59,368 bases of DNA from Nitrosotalea sp. (GTDB lineage: Archaea > Thermoproteota > Nitrososphaeria > Nitrososphaerales > Nitrosopumilaceae): assembly GCA_029850515.1 (NCBI GenBank), contig JARCRW010000061.1, positions 1-59,368 on the forward strand, read 5' to 3'. Positions within the stretch are counted from its first letter, which is position 1. Every line of letters begins with the position of its first letter. Under the pieces are notes generated by a model that was given only the letters and a program-made list of their open reading frames with translations, was not told where the DNA came from and ran no database searches. Both the position numbers and the translations under genes were made by a program. Positions 34,343 through 43,716 of the stretch are shown one piece after another.

Positions 34343-37300
34343 CTTGAACCACTCTCATGTATAGATCTACTGTTCCTGTACCGATTGGGATGTTTGCTCC
34401 TACTATAACATTTTCTGTTACACCTTTAAGTTCTTCAACTTCTCCTGCTAGTGCTGCTTCTGCAATTGTTGGAACGGTGATTTCAAATGCGGCTCTTGCA
34501 AGCACACTAGTCTTAGTTCCAGCAATTCCATGTCTTCCAATTTGTTGTAAATAACCTCTAGAACACATCAGGTCTGATACCAACATAATATATCGTACAT
34601 CCACCTCGAGACCTTGATCTTCAAGAGTAGAACTCAATTCATTTATCAGTGAATTTCGTGCAGCTTCAATACCTAATGTACCTGCAATCTCAAAGATGTT
34701 ATTAGTTCGAATATTTTTCTTATCAATGCCATCAATTTCCCATACTTTTGCTATGTTTGAACCGGACGTCTGTATAACCCACTCTTCTCCCTGTTGTACA
34801 ATTGTAACTCTTTCTACATCTGTCACACCTTTTACAGTAGTGGATAGAATTTTGTTTCTCATTGCAAGAACCGTTTGAGTATCAGATTCTTCTGGTAGCG
34901 TAAGGGTAATTGAATTTCCACTTGGCTCGATCTCAAATTTCTTCTTGGAAGATTGTAATGCATCCACCACATCTTCAATGGTACATGCTCTTTCTCGCAG
35001 TTTGTCTTGGTTAAGATTGAGCTTAATCTTTGTAGAATAATCAGTTTCAGTACTAGAAATTAATGCACTAATCTTGGTGTGCAGAATTTCCCTTGCTACT
35101 TTGATTGCCTTCTCTTTTGATTTCTTGTAATTTTCTTCCAAGTAAATATCCATTGTGGGGGTTACAGGTTTCTTTCGTGCATCAACAAGTTCAATCAACC
35201 TAGGAAGTCCCAGTGTTACGTTTCTTTCTCTGATACCTGCAAAGTGGAATGTTCTAAGAGTCATCTGAGTACCAGGTTCACCAATTGATTGAGCTGTTAC
35301 CACACCTACCGCCTGACCAGGTTCAACCTTAGCATTATCATAAAGTTCTAGTGCTTTTTTACAGACTTTATCAACACCTTCTTTACTAAGTTTTGATTCA
35401 AGTAGAGCCTCAAGCACAGTTTTTGACAAACGTAGATTGAATGTCTTTGTGTATTTTTTTGCTAGATCTGTTATCTCTTCTTTTGTAGCTTTCTTTCCAG
35501 AATCAATGATGCTCTCAGATTCTACCAACCTAGCAATTCTAAATGCCTCACCATGATCACTTTTTGCTACATCGATACCATCTTCTCCATAGAGAAATTG
35601 TATTATGTGACCGTGTGGATCTCTTACTGTTCCATCATATTCTAGTTTAAGATGCTCAAGTGCATTGATGAGTCTTCTCTGCATGTAACCACTTTGTTGT
35701 GTTCTAACTGCAGTATCAACAAGACCTTCTCTTCCACCCATAGCGTGGAAGAAGAATTCCAGAGTAGACAATCCCTCTCTATAGTTAGATTTGACAAACC
35801 CTTTACCATCTGGGTTGGCATCATTTTCTTTAAAGTGTGGTAATGCCCTATTACTATAACCTTTGAGAATTCTTCTACCTCTGATAGACTGTTGACCCAA
35901 GGCGCCAGCCATTTGACCAATATTTAGTGATGAACCTCTAGCACCAGTTGTTGCCATTATCCTACCCGCATTAGTTTCATCAAAAGATTTATCGGCCGAA
36001 TTTCCTGCCTTGTCTCTGGCTTTTGAAAGTTCATTTACAATGTATGCTTCTAATGCTTCTTCAGCAGAAAGACCTCTGCTAAGCTGTAGAGTACCTTTCT
36101 TTGCTTGAGCAATGAAATCATAGACTCTGTCATATGATTCTTGGATGTTTTCAAGAATTCCATCTTTTGTCTTTGTTGCAAGTTCAAGATCAGCATAACC
36201 ATAACTAAATCCATAACCTGTAATGAATTGCTTTAGCATAATTAGAATAGAGTTAAGGAAGTTCTTGGCCTCTTCATATCCATAATCTTTTGTGATTCTG
36301 TGTAGGACACTATCAGGTTCTTCTGCTCCAATAGATGCTTTATCAATCACACCACTAACTAGCTGTCCGTTTTTGATTACTACATCTTTTACTGGACCCT
36401 TTGTACCTTTAGACCATTTTGATGTTATGACATAATTGAAGTCTTTTGGTAAGAATAGTGAGAATAACTGTTTACCACTATAAAGTGATCCACCTTTTGC
36501 TTTTACTGCAGGTTCTGGGAATGTTCCACTATAACCACCCAACATTGCAAGGTTTGCAAATTCTTGAGGTGTTAATGTAGTATCATCTTTTGTAAGTAAA
36601 TATGCGCCAGTAATGAAATCACGTAATGCACCAATTATAGGACCACCATATCTTGGAGAGATTAATTGGTCTTGTACACGCATTAAGAGTATAGCTTCTG
36701 CTCGTGCTTCTTCACTTTGAGGTACATGTAGATTCATCTCATCTCCGTCAAAATCAGCATTGTAAGGAGGACAGACGGATGGATGCAATCTAAAAGTCTT
36801 GCCAGGCAATACTCGGACATAATGACCCATAATGGACATTTGGTGTAATGATGGCTGTCTGTTGAACATCACTATATCGCCATCAGAAAGATGTCGTTCT
36901 ACAAGATATCCTATTTCAATATTATTTGCAATGGTTTCTCGGTCTTCAACAAAGTCAAGTCTAATTTTCACCCCGTCTGGTCTTACAATATAATTAGCAC
37001 CTGGAAATTTGCTTGGTCCGTTTATGACAAGTTTTTTCAGCCTTTCAATGTTCCATTCAGTAACAACCTCAGGAATTGTTAGTTTAGTTGCAACAGCCTC
37101 TGGAACTCCTACCTCAGAGATTTGCAAGTTTGGATCAGGCGAAATAACAGTTCTACTTGAAAAGTCAACCCTTTTTCCAGATAGTGAACCTCTGAATCTT
37201 CCTTCTTTTCCTTTTAGTCTCTGTGTAAGAGTTTTTAGAGGTCTTCCTGATCTATGGTGAGCTTGTGGGATGCCGGACACTTCATTATCAAAGTAAGTTG

Positions 37301-38129
37301 TAACATGATATTGCAAGAGATCAACCAAGTCTTGTACGATAAGTGGAGGAGTTCCAGCTTCTTTACTTTCTTTTAGTCTCTGATTCACTCTTATGATATC
37401 TACTAGTTTGTGAGTTAGATCATCCTCAGATCTGATTCCGGTTTCTAGAATAATGGACGGTCTTACTGTGACTGGTGGAACCGGTAGAACTTGTAAGATA
37501 AACCATTCCGGTCTTGCTGTTGTAGGATCATATCCTAGCAATTTCAGATCTTCATCAATCATATGCGAGAATCTCTCTCGAATTGTAATTGGAAGTAATC
37601 TGTTCTCACCAAGCTCAGTTCTTTCTATGAAAATTGTTGGTTTTGTGAATATCAATTCATATTGTGACTTGCCACAATGAGGACAAGTTTTTTCTTTCTT
37701 GGCTCTTTCAATTATTTCAGTAGGAATATGTTTAATTGAAATTACGGTATATGCCGCTTCCTTTTTCATGATTTGGTGATATTCTTCTAGCTCTTCTTGT
37801 GGAATTTTTAATCTAGCACAGGATCTACATGTAGTCAGCAAAAGTTTGTAGATGTTATCTATGAATGCGATGTGTAAAACGGGTTCTGCAAGTTCAATGT
37901 GTCCAAAGTGTCCCGGACATCTTGCTGCAGTATTTCCACATGTAAGACATTTCTGACCTGGTTCAAGCGTACCAAGTCTTCCATCCATCAATCCACCTTG
38001 AACAGACATTCCATCTTCGTCATAAGTTTCTGGTGCAGTGATTTCAGCAACAGAGTATTTTCTAATCTCTGTGGGAGACCATACAGAGAACTTTATTCCA
38101 TCAATTACTTTTATTGTTTCAAGCGCCAT
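34335..38129 (-). CDS. rpoA: DNA-directed RNA polymerase subunit A, unsplit (A' and A'' in one protein)
   Basis: Largest catalytic subunit, 1264 residues in one open frame. The N-terminal clamp has zinc motifs CLTCGNTAARCPGHFGH and CRSCARL...CPHCG. The active-site loop YNADFDGDEMNLHVPQSEEARAE carries the three Mg-binding aspartates. The part corresponding to A'' begins near residue 930 with EPGQAVGVVTAQSIGEPGTQMTLRTFHFAG and continues without a break to ANIPIGTGTVDLYMRVV. In most Euryarchaeota and Thermoproteota (Crenarchaeota) this protein is split into RpoA1 and RpoA2; the fused form is a known thaumarchaeal trait. It overlaps rpoB by one base. Confidence 0.98.
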   Translation of the reverse strand: MALETIKVIDGIKFSVWSPTEIRKYSVAEITAPETYDEDGMSVQGGLMDGRLGTLEPGQKCLTCGNTAARCPGHFGHIELAEPVLHIAFIDNIYKLLLTTCRSCARLKIPQEELEEYHQIMKKEAAYTVISIKHIPTEIIERAKKEKTCPHCGKSQYELIFTKPTIFIERTELGENRLLPITIRERFSHMIDEDLKLLGYDPTTARPEWFILQVLPVPPVTVRPSIILETGIRSEDDLTHKLVDIIRVNQRLKESKEAGTPPLIVQDLVDLLQYHVTTYFDNEVSGIPQAHHRSGRPLKTLTQRLKGKEGRFRGSLSGKRVDFSSRTVISPDPNLQISEVGVPEAVATKLTIPEVVTEWNIERLKKLVINGPSKFPGANYIVRPDGVKIRLDFVEDRETIANNIEIGYLVERHLSDGDIVMFNRQPSLHQMSIMGHYVRVLPGKTFRLHPSVCPPYNADFDGDEMNLHVPQSEEARAEAILLMRVQDQLISPRYGGPIIGALRDFITGAYLLTKDDTTLTPQEFANLAMLGGYSGTFPEPAVKAKGGSLYSGKQLFSLFLPKDFNYVITSKWSKGTKGPVKDVVIKNGQLVSGVIDKASIGAEEPDSVLHRITKDYGYEEAKNFLNSILIMLKQFITGYGFSYGYADLELATKTKDGILENIQESYDRVYDFIAQAKKGTLQLSRGLSAEEALEAYIVNELSKARDKAGNSADKSFDETNAGRIMATTGARGSSLNIGQMAGALGQQSIRGRRILKGYSNRALPHFKENDANPDGKGFVKSNYREGLSTLEFFFHAMGGREGLVDTAVRTQQSGYMQRRLINALEHLKLEYDGTVRDPHGHIIQFLYGEDGIDVAKSDHGEAFRIARLVESESIIDSGKKATKEEITDLAKKYTKTFNLRLSKTVLEALLESKLSKEGVDKVCKKALELYDNAKVEPGQAVGVVTAQSIGEPGTQMTLRTFHFAGIRERNVTLGLPRLIELVDARKKPVTPTMDIYLEENYKKSKEKAIKVAREILHTKISALISSTETDYSTKIKLNLNQDKLRERACTIEDVVDALQSSKKKFEIEPSGNSITLTLPEESDTQTVLAMRNKILSTTVKGVTDVERVTIVQQGEEWVIQTSGSNIAKVWEIDGIDKKNIRTNNIFEIAGTLGIEAARNSLINELSSTLEDQGLEVDVRYIMLVSDLMCSRGYLQQIGRHGIAGTKTSVLARAAFEITVPTIAEAALAGEVEELKGVTENVIVGANIPIGTGTVDLYMRVVQDG

Positions 38130-41100
38130 TATACTCTCTCCTTTATCAAAAGTCTAGGTGCGACATCAAGACTCATCATCTCCTGTAGAAGTAGTTTAAA
38201 CGCATATGCAACAGAAATGGAAGTAACTTTTGCTTTATCACCACATACTCTGCATACAAATCTTCTTTGTTTGATATCATAATAGGAAACCAATCCACAT
38301 CGTTCACAAATGTAGATATCAGCCTTGTCAGATTCATCTAACAATCTATCTTTTAGCATCATTGACGCTCCATATGCAATAAGACAGTCTCTTTCCATTT
38401 CACCAAATCGCAAACCTCCACCTCTTGCACGTCCTTCTGTAGGTTGTTTTGTCAACATTTGGACTTGGCCTCTTGCTCTTGCATGAATCTTGTCTGCAAC
38501 CATGTGATGAAGTTTTTGATAATATACAACTCCAATGAATACGTCTACTGCAAATGGTTTTCCTGTTCTTCCATCATACATTACTTCTTTCCCAGAATAC
38601 TTGAATCCGTTTTGCTCTAAAACGCCTTTTACATCTTCAAGTTTCTCTCCGACAAAAGCAGAGCCATCCATTTTACTTCCACGCAGTGCAGCAGCTTTTC
38701 CTGTTACAGACTCCAAAAACATTCCAACTGTCATTCTGGACGGGAAGGCATGTGGATTAATCAAAACGTCTGGAACAACTCCATCTGCAGTGTAGGGAAG
38801 ATCTTCTTGGTTTACAAGTAAGCCTACAACACCCTTCTGACCATGTCTTGACGCAAATTTGTCTCCAATTTCTGGAATCCTAAGATCTCTAACTCTGATC
38901 TTGTACATTCTGCCTCCATCGTGTGATTGAGTCATAACAACTGTATCAACAACTCCATTTTCAGAGGGTCTGACTCCTATCGATGTATCTCTTCGGTATG
39001 GTCCTTTTACTTCAAATTCTCTATATTCTTCCATGAATCTTGGCGGACTTGTTTTTCCAATCAGTATATCCCCACCCTGTGCTGTTGACTCAGTTGCAAT
39101 CACTCCATCTTCTTCTAATAATCTGTATGCCTTGTCACCTCTAAATCCACGAATATTTCCTTCGGCAGTTGGAATCTCAAAGTTATCCCTCATACCTCCA
39201 GGATATTGTTTTGCTTCAGCTTCATAAATTCGGTAGAAGAACGTTCTTCCAAGACCCCTATCAATGGATGACTTGCTCAAGACGATAGCATCTTCAATAT
39301 TATATCCATCAAATGGTAATACCGCAACAACACAATTTTGACCAGCAGGTCTGTCCTCCAATCCTAAAAGACCCATTGCTTTTGTATTAACAATTGGAGT
39401 TTGTGGGTACAACATCAAATGTTGTCTCACATATGTACTTGCATTCATGAGTGGAGTTGAAAAACCAAGACTTTGTTTTGCCATTGCAGATTCATATGTA
39501 TTTCTTGGAGACTGGTTATGTTCCGGATATGGAATTATAGATGCGCCTGCTCCCAAAATTGCAGACGGAAATACTTCCATGTGAGTATGTTTCTTTATGT
39601 CAGTTTCATCAATTGCAATGTAAGAGTTTTCTTCTTCATTAGCATCTACTAACTCAATTATTCCCATGTGCAAAAGATCTGTCCACGAAAGGAATTTTTT
39701 GCTCACCTTATCGATTAATTCTTGTGTTAAGAGAATTTTATTATCTTTGATTACAATGAGAGGACGCAAAACTCTTCCAGCATTACAATTAACATAAAGT
39801 CGTTTAGTAGAACCTTCAAAGCTAGATTGGTACAGGAAGATTCCTACGTGTGGATGAATCTTGAAGTTTCTCCTTAGATCTCGTAGAGAGTCAACGAGTC
39901 GTTGACCATCCTTAAAGTATCCAATTAATCTACCATCAACAAAAACTCTAGTACCTTCTTTTTTCAATTCATCTTTTGCGTCAGATACATAAGTTACACC
40001 CAAGTCATAGAGTTTCTCAATTATATCTTCAGATGGAACATTAACAGAAATTATTGCAGACAAAGCAAGATTCTTTACCAATCCACAATTCGAGCCCTCT
40101 GGAGTTTCACTTGGACATATCCTACCAAAGTGTGTAGCATGAAGATCTCTTGCTTCAAAGTTAGGCTGGCTTCTGCTCAGAGGTGATTGAATTCTTCTAA
40201 GGTGACTAATAGTTGAAAGATAATTGGTCCTATCAAGAAGTTGTGTTACACCAACTCTGCCTCTTCCCCAATTTCCAGTTGCAATGGCATTATTCATTTT
40301 GTCAGTAACGATTCCAGGTCTAACAGCAGCTGCTACTGCATTTATGCCTCTTTTTTGACCTGATCTTTCCAGTTGATATTTCATATCTCTGACTAGATTT
40401 CTAAATGCGGTTCTGAAAAGATCAGCAAGCATTTGACCTGCGAACTTTATGACTTTATTTCCATAATGATCTTTATCATCCGTAGCAATCCAGCCCAATT
40501 TTAGTTCGATCAGTTTGCATGTGGCTTCCCCTAGAAATAGTGCTTTTTCTTTTCTATTATCAGGATGCTTACCAAGATGTGGTAAAAGACCCCAATCAAG
40601 TAATGTTTCAGCTCTCTTAATCTGGAATTCTTCTAGCATACCAGGTGCGATTCTTTTACTAATGTAGACTATGGCATCTTTTGCAGTTGGCACATCACCT
40701 GACTTTTCAAATGAGCCTTCAAGTTCATCTTGAATATCATCCACTAATGATACAGAGGCGGCTATTTCTCTGTCAGATTCAAGACCTAATGCTCGCATTA
40801 AAGTAACTACTGGGATATCAACAGGAGAACCTGGAATCTTGGCAACAATAAGACCGTCATTTTTCATTATTAATTCCAATTTTGCCCTGTAGCCTACAAT
40901 AGAAGAATAGACCTTTGCTTTGAAAACAGTATTACCACCAACAGTTTCTCTATCTACAATAATTTTATTGTAAGAAAGATCTTCCAATCCTACTATAACT
41001 CGTTCAGAACCATTTATGATAAAGTAACCACCTGGGTCACTTGGATCTTCACCATGTTCTACTAATTTTTGTTCAGAAAGATTATGCAATATACAGGCAT

Positions 41101-41476
41101 TAGATCGAACCATGACAGGCATGTCTCCGATATGAATATACCTTGATTCTAGGATTTTTCCATCTTCTACAACACTTGCTTCAAGCATTATAGGAGATGC
41201 ATATGTGACATTTCTTAGTCGTGCTTCCATTGGTGCAATATGAGTAATAGAACCATCCAATTCCATCATACGTGGCTGTTGGAGTTTTACTTTTCCAAGT
41301 TGAATCTTGTATGGATATTCAGCGCTTTCAATTTCAATTTGTCCAACTTCATCTATAATACTTTGAAGTCCCCTTTCAAGAAATTCATCATATGAATTAA
41401 GATGTTGTCTTGCAATTCCTTCCCTCTTTAGAATATCTTGAATTATAGGCCAGCGTTTGTTTGAAATGTTTGCCAT
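38129..41476 (-). CDS. rpoB: DNA-directed RNA polymerase subunit B
   Basis: Second catalytic subunit, 1115 residues and unsplit. The N-terminal lobe includes GGYFIINGSERVIVGLEDLSYNK. The fork and active-site regions include RICPSETPEGSNCGLVKNLALSA, DGYNIEDAIVLSKSSIDRGLGRTFFYRIYEAEAKQYPGG and GDKFASRHGQKGVVGLLV. The C-terminal clamp has the zinc motif CERCGLVSYYDIKQRRFVCRVCG. It starts one base inside the rpoH stop (TAATG), so translation is coupled. Confidence 0.98.
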   Translation of the reverse strand: MANISNKRWPIIQDILKREGIARQHLNSYDEFLERGLQSIIDEVGQIEIESAEYPYKIQLGKVKLQQPRMMELDGSITHIAPMEARLRNVTYASPIMLEASVVEDGKILESRYIHIGDMPVMVRSNACILHNLSEQKLVEHGEDPSDPGGYFIINGSERVIVGLEDLSYNKIIVDRETVGGNTVFKAKVYSSIVGYRAKLELIMKNDGLIVAKIPGSPVDIPVVTLMRALGLESDREIAASVSLVDDIQDELEGSFEKSGDVPTAKDAIVYISKRIAPGMLEEFQIKRAETLLDWGLLPHLGKHPDNRKEKALFLGEATCKLIELKLGWIATDDKDHYGNKVIKFAGQMLADLFRTAFRNLVRDMKYQLERSGQKRGINAVAAAVRPGIVTDKMNNAIATGNWGRGRVGVTQLLDRTNYLSTISHLRRIQSPLSRSQPNFEARDLHATHFGRICPSETPEGSNCGLVKNLALSAIISVNVPSEDIIEKLYDLGVTYVSDAKDELKKEGTRVFVDGRLIGYFKDGQRLVDSLRDLRRNFKIHPHVGIFLYQSSFEGSTKRLYVNCNAGRVLRPLIVIKDNKILLTQELIDKVSKKFLSWTDLLHMGIIELVDANEEENSYIAIDETDIKKHTHMEVFPSAILGAGASIIPYPEHNQSPRNTYESAMAKQSLGFSTPLMNASTYVRQHLMLYPQTPIVNTKAMGLLGLEDRPAGQNCVVAVLPFDGYNIEDAIVLSKSSIDRGLGRTFFYRIYEAEAKQYPGGMRDNFEIPTAEGNIRGFRGDKAYRLLEEDGVIATESTAQGGDILIGKTSPPRFMEEYREFEVKGPYRRDTSIGVRPSENGVVDTVVMTQSHDGGRMYKIRVRDLRIPEIGDKFASRHGQKGVVGLLVNQEDLPYTADGVVPDVLINPHAFPSRMTVGMFLESVTGKAAALRGSKMDGSAFVGEKLEDVKGVLEQNGFKYSGKEVMYDGRTGKPFAVDVFIGVVYYQKLHHMVADKIHARARGQVQMLTKQPTEGRARGGGLRFGEMERDCLIAYGASMMLKDRLLDESDKADIYICERCGLVSYYDIKQRRFVCRVCGDKAKVTSISVAYAFKLLLQEMMSLDVAPRLLIKERV

Positions 41477-41727
41477 TATTCTTCCACCACGTACCTATAG
41501 TACAAACTCTCGCCAGCAGTTGGACTTTTTCGTGTAATTTTTATCATATCGCCTGGCTTTACCCCCAAACCTCTGATAGCTGGATCACTCACATAGATTA
41601 GCGGCATTTCGGTAGGCTTGGTATGATATTTTTCAAGAACCTTCACCGCTTCGTCTTTATTTATTATTTCATGTTTTGGAACATAGATATGATCTGGAAT
41701 GAGTATCTTCTCTTTTTTACTAATCAT
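41476..41727 (-). CDS. rpoH: DNA-directed RNA polymerase subunit H (Rpb5 C-domain)
   Basis: Small subunit of 83 residues that corresponds to the C-terminal part of eukaryotic Rpb5. ILIPDHIYVPKHEIINKDEAVKVLEKYHTKPTEMPLIYVSDPAIRGLGVKPGDMIKITRKSPTAGESLYYRYVVE is a full match to the RpoH fold. It is the first gene of the polymerase operon. AAAGGAG ten bases before the ATG (41738-41744, complement) is a strong Shine-Dalgarno sequence, in keeping with a leadered mRNA. Confidence 0.97.
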   Translation of the reverse strand: MISKKEKILIPDHIYVPKHEIINKDEAVKVLEKYHTKPTEMPLIYVSDPAIRGLGVKPGDMIKITRKSPTAGESLYYRYVVEE

Positions 41728-41801
41728 CTTTTAAAATCTCCTTTGAACATTAGCTGTAAACGCATGACTAATCCACAAACTAAGATGCATCCACCGAGAG
41801 G

Positions 41802-41813
41802 TTAATATATATC
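41802..41813 (-). promoter_or_regulatory. TATA box of the rpoH-rpoB-rpoA operon
   Basis: On the minus strand GATATATATTAA is the strongest TATA-like sequence in the spacer, about 75 bases before the rpoH ATG. With initiation about 25 bases downstream, the mRNA would have a leader of roughly 50 nt that carries the AAAGGAG ribosome binding site. This contrasts with the leaderless arrangement of most genes in the window. Confidence 0.6.
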
Positions 41814-41866
41814 TAATTGGAAGCGTGTCAAAATTAGCATCTTTTGTCAATAATTTTTTCCGCAAC

Positions 41867-41874
41867 TTTAAATA
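41867..41874 (+). promoter_or_regulatory. TATA box of the first PEFG surface-protein gene
   Basis: TTTAAATA lies 25 bases before the ATG at 41900. Confidence 0.55.
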
Positions 41875-41899
41875 GCAAAAAAAATCACTTCCAACCAGG

Positions 41900-42802
41900 A
41901 TGAGTACTCGCTTTAAAGGATTTGCGTTACTTGCAATTCTGCTTTGTGCTATAGGAGTAATGCCCGTTTTTGCTTCTCCATATGCTCTACAGAATCCAAC
42001 AGGTTCAAATTCTACAAATGCTACATCTGGAAATACAGGTACGCTCATCGGTTCTACATCCACAGGTCAAATCACCGTAACAACCGATAAAACTTCATAC
42101 AATGATGGAGACAAGGTTGCAATATCAGGAAGTACACAAGACTATATTTCTGATACACCAATTACGGTCATTATCACCAACCCAATAGGAAACATTGTCA
42201 AAATTGACCAAGTGAATTTAGGATCTGATAGAACCTTTTCAACATCTATAATGGCTACAGGCACTCTCTGGCAGGCAGCAGGTACATACACAGTAAAGGT
42301 ACAATTTGGTAGCCCAGATAGATCAGCTGAGACAACCTTCCAATTCGCCGGCTCTACTAGCAGTTCATCAGCAGGAAACACCATACCTGTAGATGGTACA
42401 AGCCTTTCTGTAAAATACAGCATAACCAATGGCAAAGTCCTTGGCATAAAGGCTGACATGCAATCAAAATCACTGATTGTATCAATACAGACTACTGGAG
42501 ATGGAGTATTAACAGTAACACTCCCAAGAGCACTGATTAATGCAACACTACCAACAGGTCAAGATGACAAGTACTATGTACTAGTAGACGGTCAGGAAGC
42601 TGATTTCCAAGAGACTAGCACTACAACAACCGATAGAACTCTATCAATTCCATTTACTGATGGAACTCAAGAAATAGAGATAATTGGTACACAGATAGTT
42701 CCAGAGTTTGGCCCAATCGCAGCTCTAGTACTTGCTATTGCAATAATATCAATAATTGCAGTATCAGCAAAGACTGGACTAAGATTTATGCCAAAATACT
42801 AG
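41900..42802 (+). CDS. PEFG-anchored surface protein 1 (two beta domains)
   Basis: First of five tandem paralogues. The 300 residues have a signal peptide (FKGFALLAILLCAIGVMPVFA), a first beta domain at about 48-145 resembling MG2/Ig-like domains (ITVTTDKTSYNDGDKVAISGS...IGNIVKIDQVNL...AAGTYTVKVQFG), and a second domain at about 165-262 (KYSITNGKVLGIKADMQSKSLIVSIQTTGDGVLTVTLPRALINATL...YYVLVDGQEADF...IEIIGTQIVPEFG). The C-terminus is PEFG, then a hydrophobic helix and KTGLRFMPKY. PEFG-CTERM signals are known in Nitrososphaerota and thought to be processed by an archaeosortase, which is not in this window. It probably decorates the cell surface; the ligand is unknown. Confidence 0.88.
   Translation: MSTRFKGFALLAILLCAIGVMPVFASPYALQNPTGSNSTNATSGNTGTLIGSTSTGQITVTTDKTSYNDGDKVAISGSTQDYISDTPITVIITNPIGNIVKIDQVNLGSDRTFSTSIMATGTLWQAAGTYTVKVQFGSPDRSAETTFQFAGSTSSSSAGNTIPVDGTSLSVKYSITNGKVLGIKADMQSKSLIVSIQTTGDGVLTVTLPRALINATLPTGQDDKYYVLVDGQEADFQETSTTTTDRTLSIPFTDGTQEIEIIGTQIVPEFGPIAALVLAIAIISIIAVSAKTGLRFMPKY
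42701..42802 (+). repeat. 102-bp near-identical 3' cassette, copy 1 of 5
   Basis: Begins CCAGAGTTTGGC and ends with the stop codon; encodes PEFG, the membrane helix and the basic tail. The five copies (42701, 43326, 44520, 45436 and 46509) differ from each other at only two positions: a C/T change that gives Leu or Phe in ALVLAIA/ALVFAIA, and one silent C/T in copy 4. Confidence 0.97.
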
Positions 42803-42806
42803 GACG

Positions 42807-42827
42807 CTCTACTTTTTCATTTTTTTA
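42807..42827 (+). terminator. T-rich terminator after PEFG gene 1
   Basis: CTCTACTTTTTCATTTTTTT follows the stop codon by four bases. Nearly the same sequence follows genes 2 (from 43432) and 3 (from 44626). Archaeal termination works at such T-tracts without a hairpin. Confidence 0.5.
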
Positions 42828-42840
42828 AATATACATAAAT
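42824..42840 (+). promoter_or_regulatory. TATA box of PEFG gene 2
   Basis: TTTAAATATACATAAAT ends 27 positions before the ATG at 42867. The same 17 bases occur at 43688-43704 at exactly the same distance from the start of gene 3. Confidence 0.65.
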
Positions 42841-42852
42841 ATCCATTATGCT

Positions 42853-42925
42853 TAATCGCCAATAAGATGAGTACTCATAAAGAATATGCGTTGATCGCAA
42901 TTCTTGCTACGGCAGCTGTAGTAGG
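42853..42925 (+). repeat. 73-bp identical 5' cassette, copy 1 (gene 2)
   Basis: From TAATCGCCAATAAG just before the ATG to GCTGTAGTAGG in the signal-peptide region, this stretch is identical to 43717-43789 of gene 3. It covers the ribosome approach, the start codon and the first 19-20 codons. Past it the two genes diverge immediately. Confidence 0.95.
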
Positions 42926-43427
42926 TGTTGTACCTGCTTTTGCAGCAACCAACCCATATCTAGCATGCCCCGACTGTAACGACACCAGCAACATTCAACA
43001 AATACCACCATTAGCAATAACGGTGACAACTGACAAACCAGTTTACGATCACAATTCACAAATTATGGTCACTGGACATGTTGCAAATCCATACCCAGGA
43101 CAAGATGTAACCGTAGAGGTAACAAGCCCATCAGGCAATGTAGTATCAGCGGCTCAATTACCCTTAGACAACAGTGGAAATTTTGTTACAAAAATAAACA
43201 CTGCTGGCAGTCTCTGGTTTGAGAATGGACAATATGCAATTACAGTACAACAAGGAGACCAGCAAGCAAGAGTTAATTCAGCTGTATTCCAACTCACAGG
43301 CGAACCACAAGGTGGATCAGCAATTCCAGAGTTTGGCCCAATCGCAGCTCTAGTACTTGCTATTGCAATAATATCAATAATTGCAGTATCAGCAAAGACT
43401 GGACTAAGATTTATGCCAAAATACTAG
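42867..43427 (+). CDS. PEFG-anchored surface protein 2 (single beta domain)
   Basis: Shortest of the five paralogues, at 186 residues. The signal peptide is STHKEYALIAILATAAVVGVVPAFA. A small CPDC cysteine pair follows (LACPDCNDTSN), then one MG2/Ig-like domain (ITVTTDKPVYDHNSQIMVTGHVANPYPGQDVTVEVTSPSGNVVSAAQLPL...ENGQYAITVQQG), then GGSAIPEFG with the shared helix and tail. The second domain of the other four is missing: the frame goes straight from domain 1 to the 3' cassette. A clean in-frame deletion or a cassette fusion would explain this. The CPDC pair could form a disulfide or bind a metal outside the cell. Confidence 0.87.
   Translation: MSTHKEYALIAILATAAVVGVVPAFAATNPYLACPDCNDTSNIQQIPPLAITVTTDKPVYDHNSQIMVTGHVANPYPGQDVTVEVTSPSGNVVSAAQLPLDNSGNFVTKINTAGSLWFENGQYAITVQQGDQQARVNSAVFQLTGEPQGGSAIPEFGPIAALVLAIAIISIIAVSAKTGLRFMPKY
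43326..43427 (+). repeat. 102-bp near-identical 3' cassette, copy 2 of 5
   Basis: Same sequence as 42701-42802. Here the upstream bases AATT replace the TAGTT that precedes the cassette in genes 1, 3 and 4, so the junction is visible. Confidence 0.97.
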
Positions 43428-43520
43428 AACTCTCTACTTTTTCATTTTTTATGATTTTGACTTAGTGAAAACATTAGATCTCATACATCTTTTGCCGCAA
43501 TAAAATATACAATCAAAAAG

Positions 43521-43546
43521 TGTGAAAACACAATGTGGTGTCACAT
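43521..43546. promoter_or_regulatory. Two adjacent short palindromes in the spacer
   Basis: TGTGAAAACACA (43521-43532) and ATGTGGTGTCACAT (43533-43546) lie side by side. Both have the TGTG...CACA form. They are about 140 bp before the TATA box of gene 3, far for an archaeal operator, so a role is uncertain. Confidence 0.3.
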
Positions 43547-43687
43547 GTATTTTGGATCAAAGTTTCATCAATTTCAATATTAAAAATAAACGTGGTATGC
43601 ATCAAGTCTTATGAGATCTTAATAGCATAGAACCCTTAACCGTAATCACTTGTGAAATAACATTTGCCCATTAAATTTCAATTGTCT

Positions 43688-43704
43688 TTTAAATATACAT
43701 AAAT
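43688..43704 (+). promoter_or_regulatory. TATA box of PEFG gene 3
   Basis: TTTAAATATACATAAAT, identical in sequence and in distance from the ATG to that of gene 2. The bases between the TATA box and the 5' cassette differ, so the identity is not simply one long copied block. Confidence 0.65.
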
Positions 43705-43716
43705 AGTCTTACTTCA

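Noticed and set aside
34335-41476. Several antisense open frames of 60-130 codons across rpoA and rpoB
   Set aside because: All are complementary to strongly conserved catalytic sequence, have Ser/Phe/Leu-rich composition and no independent start context.
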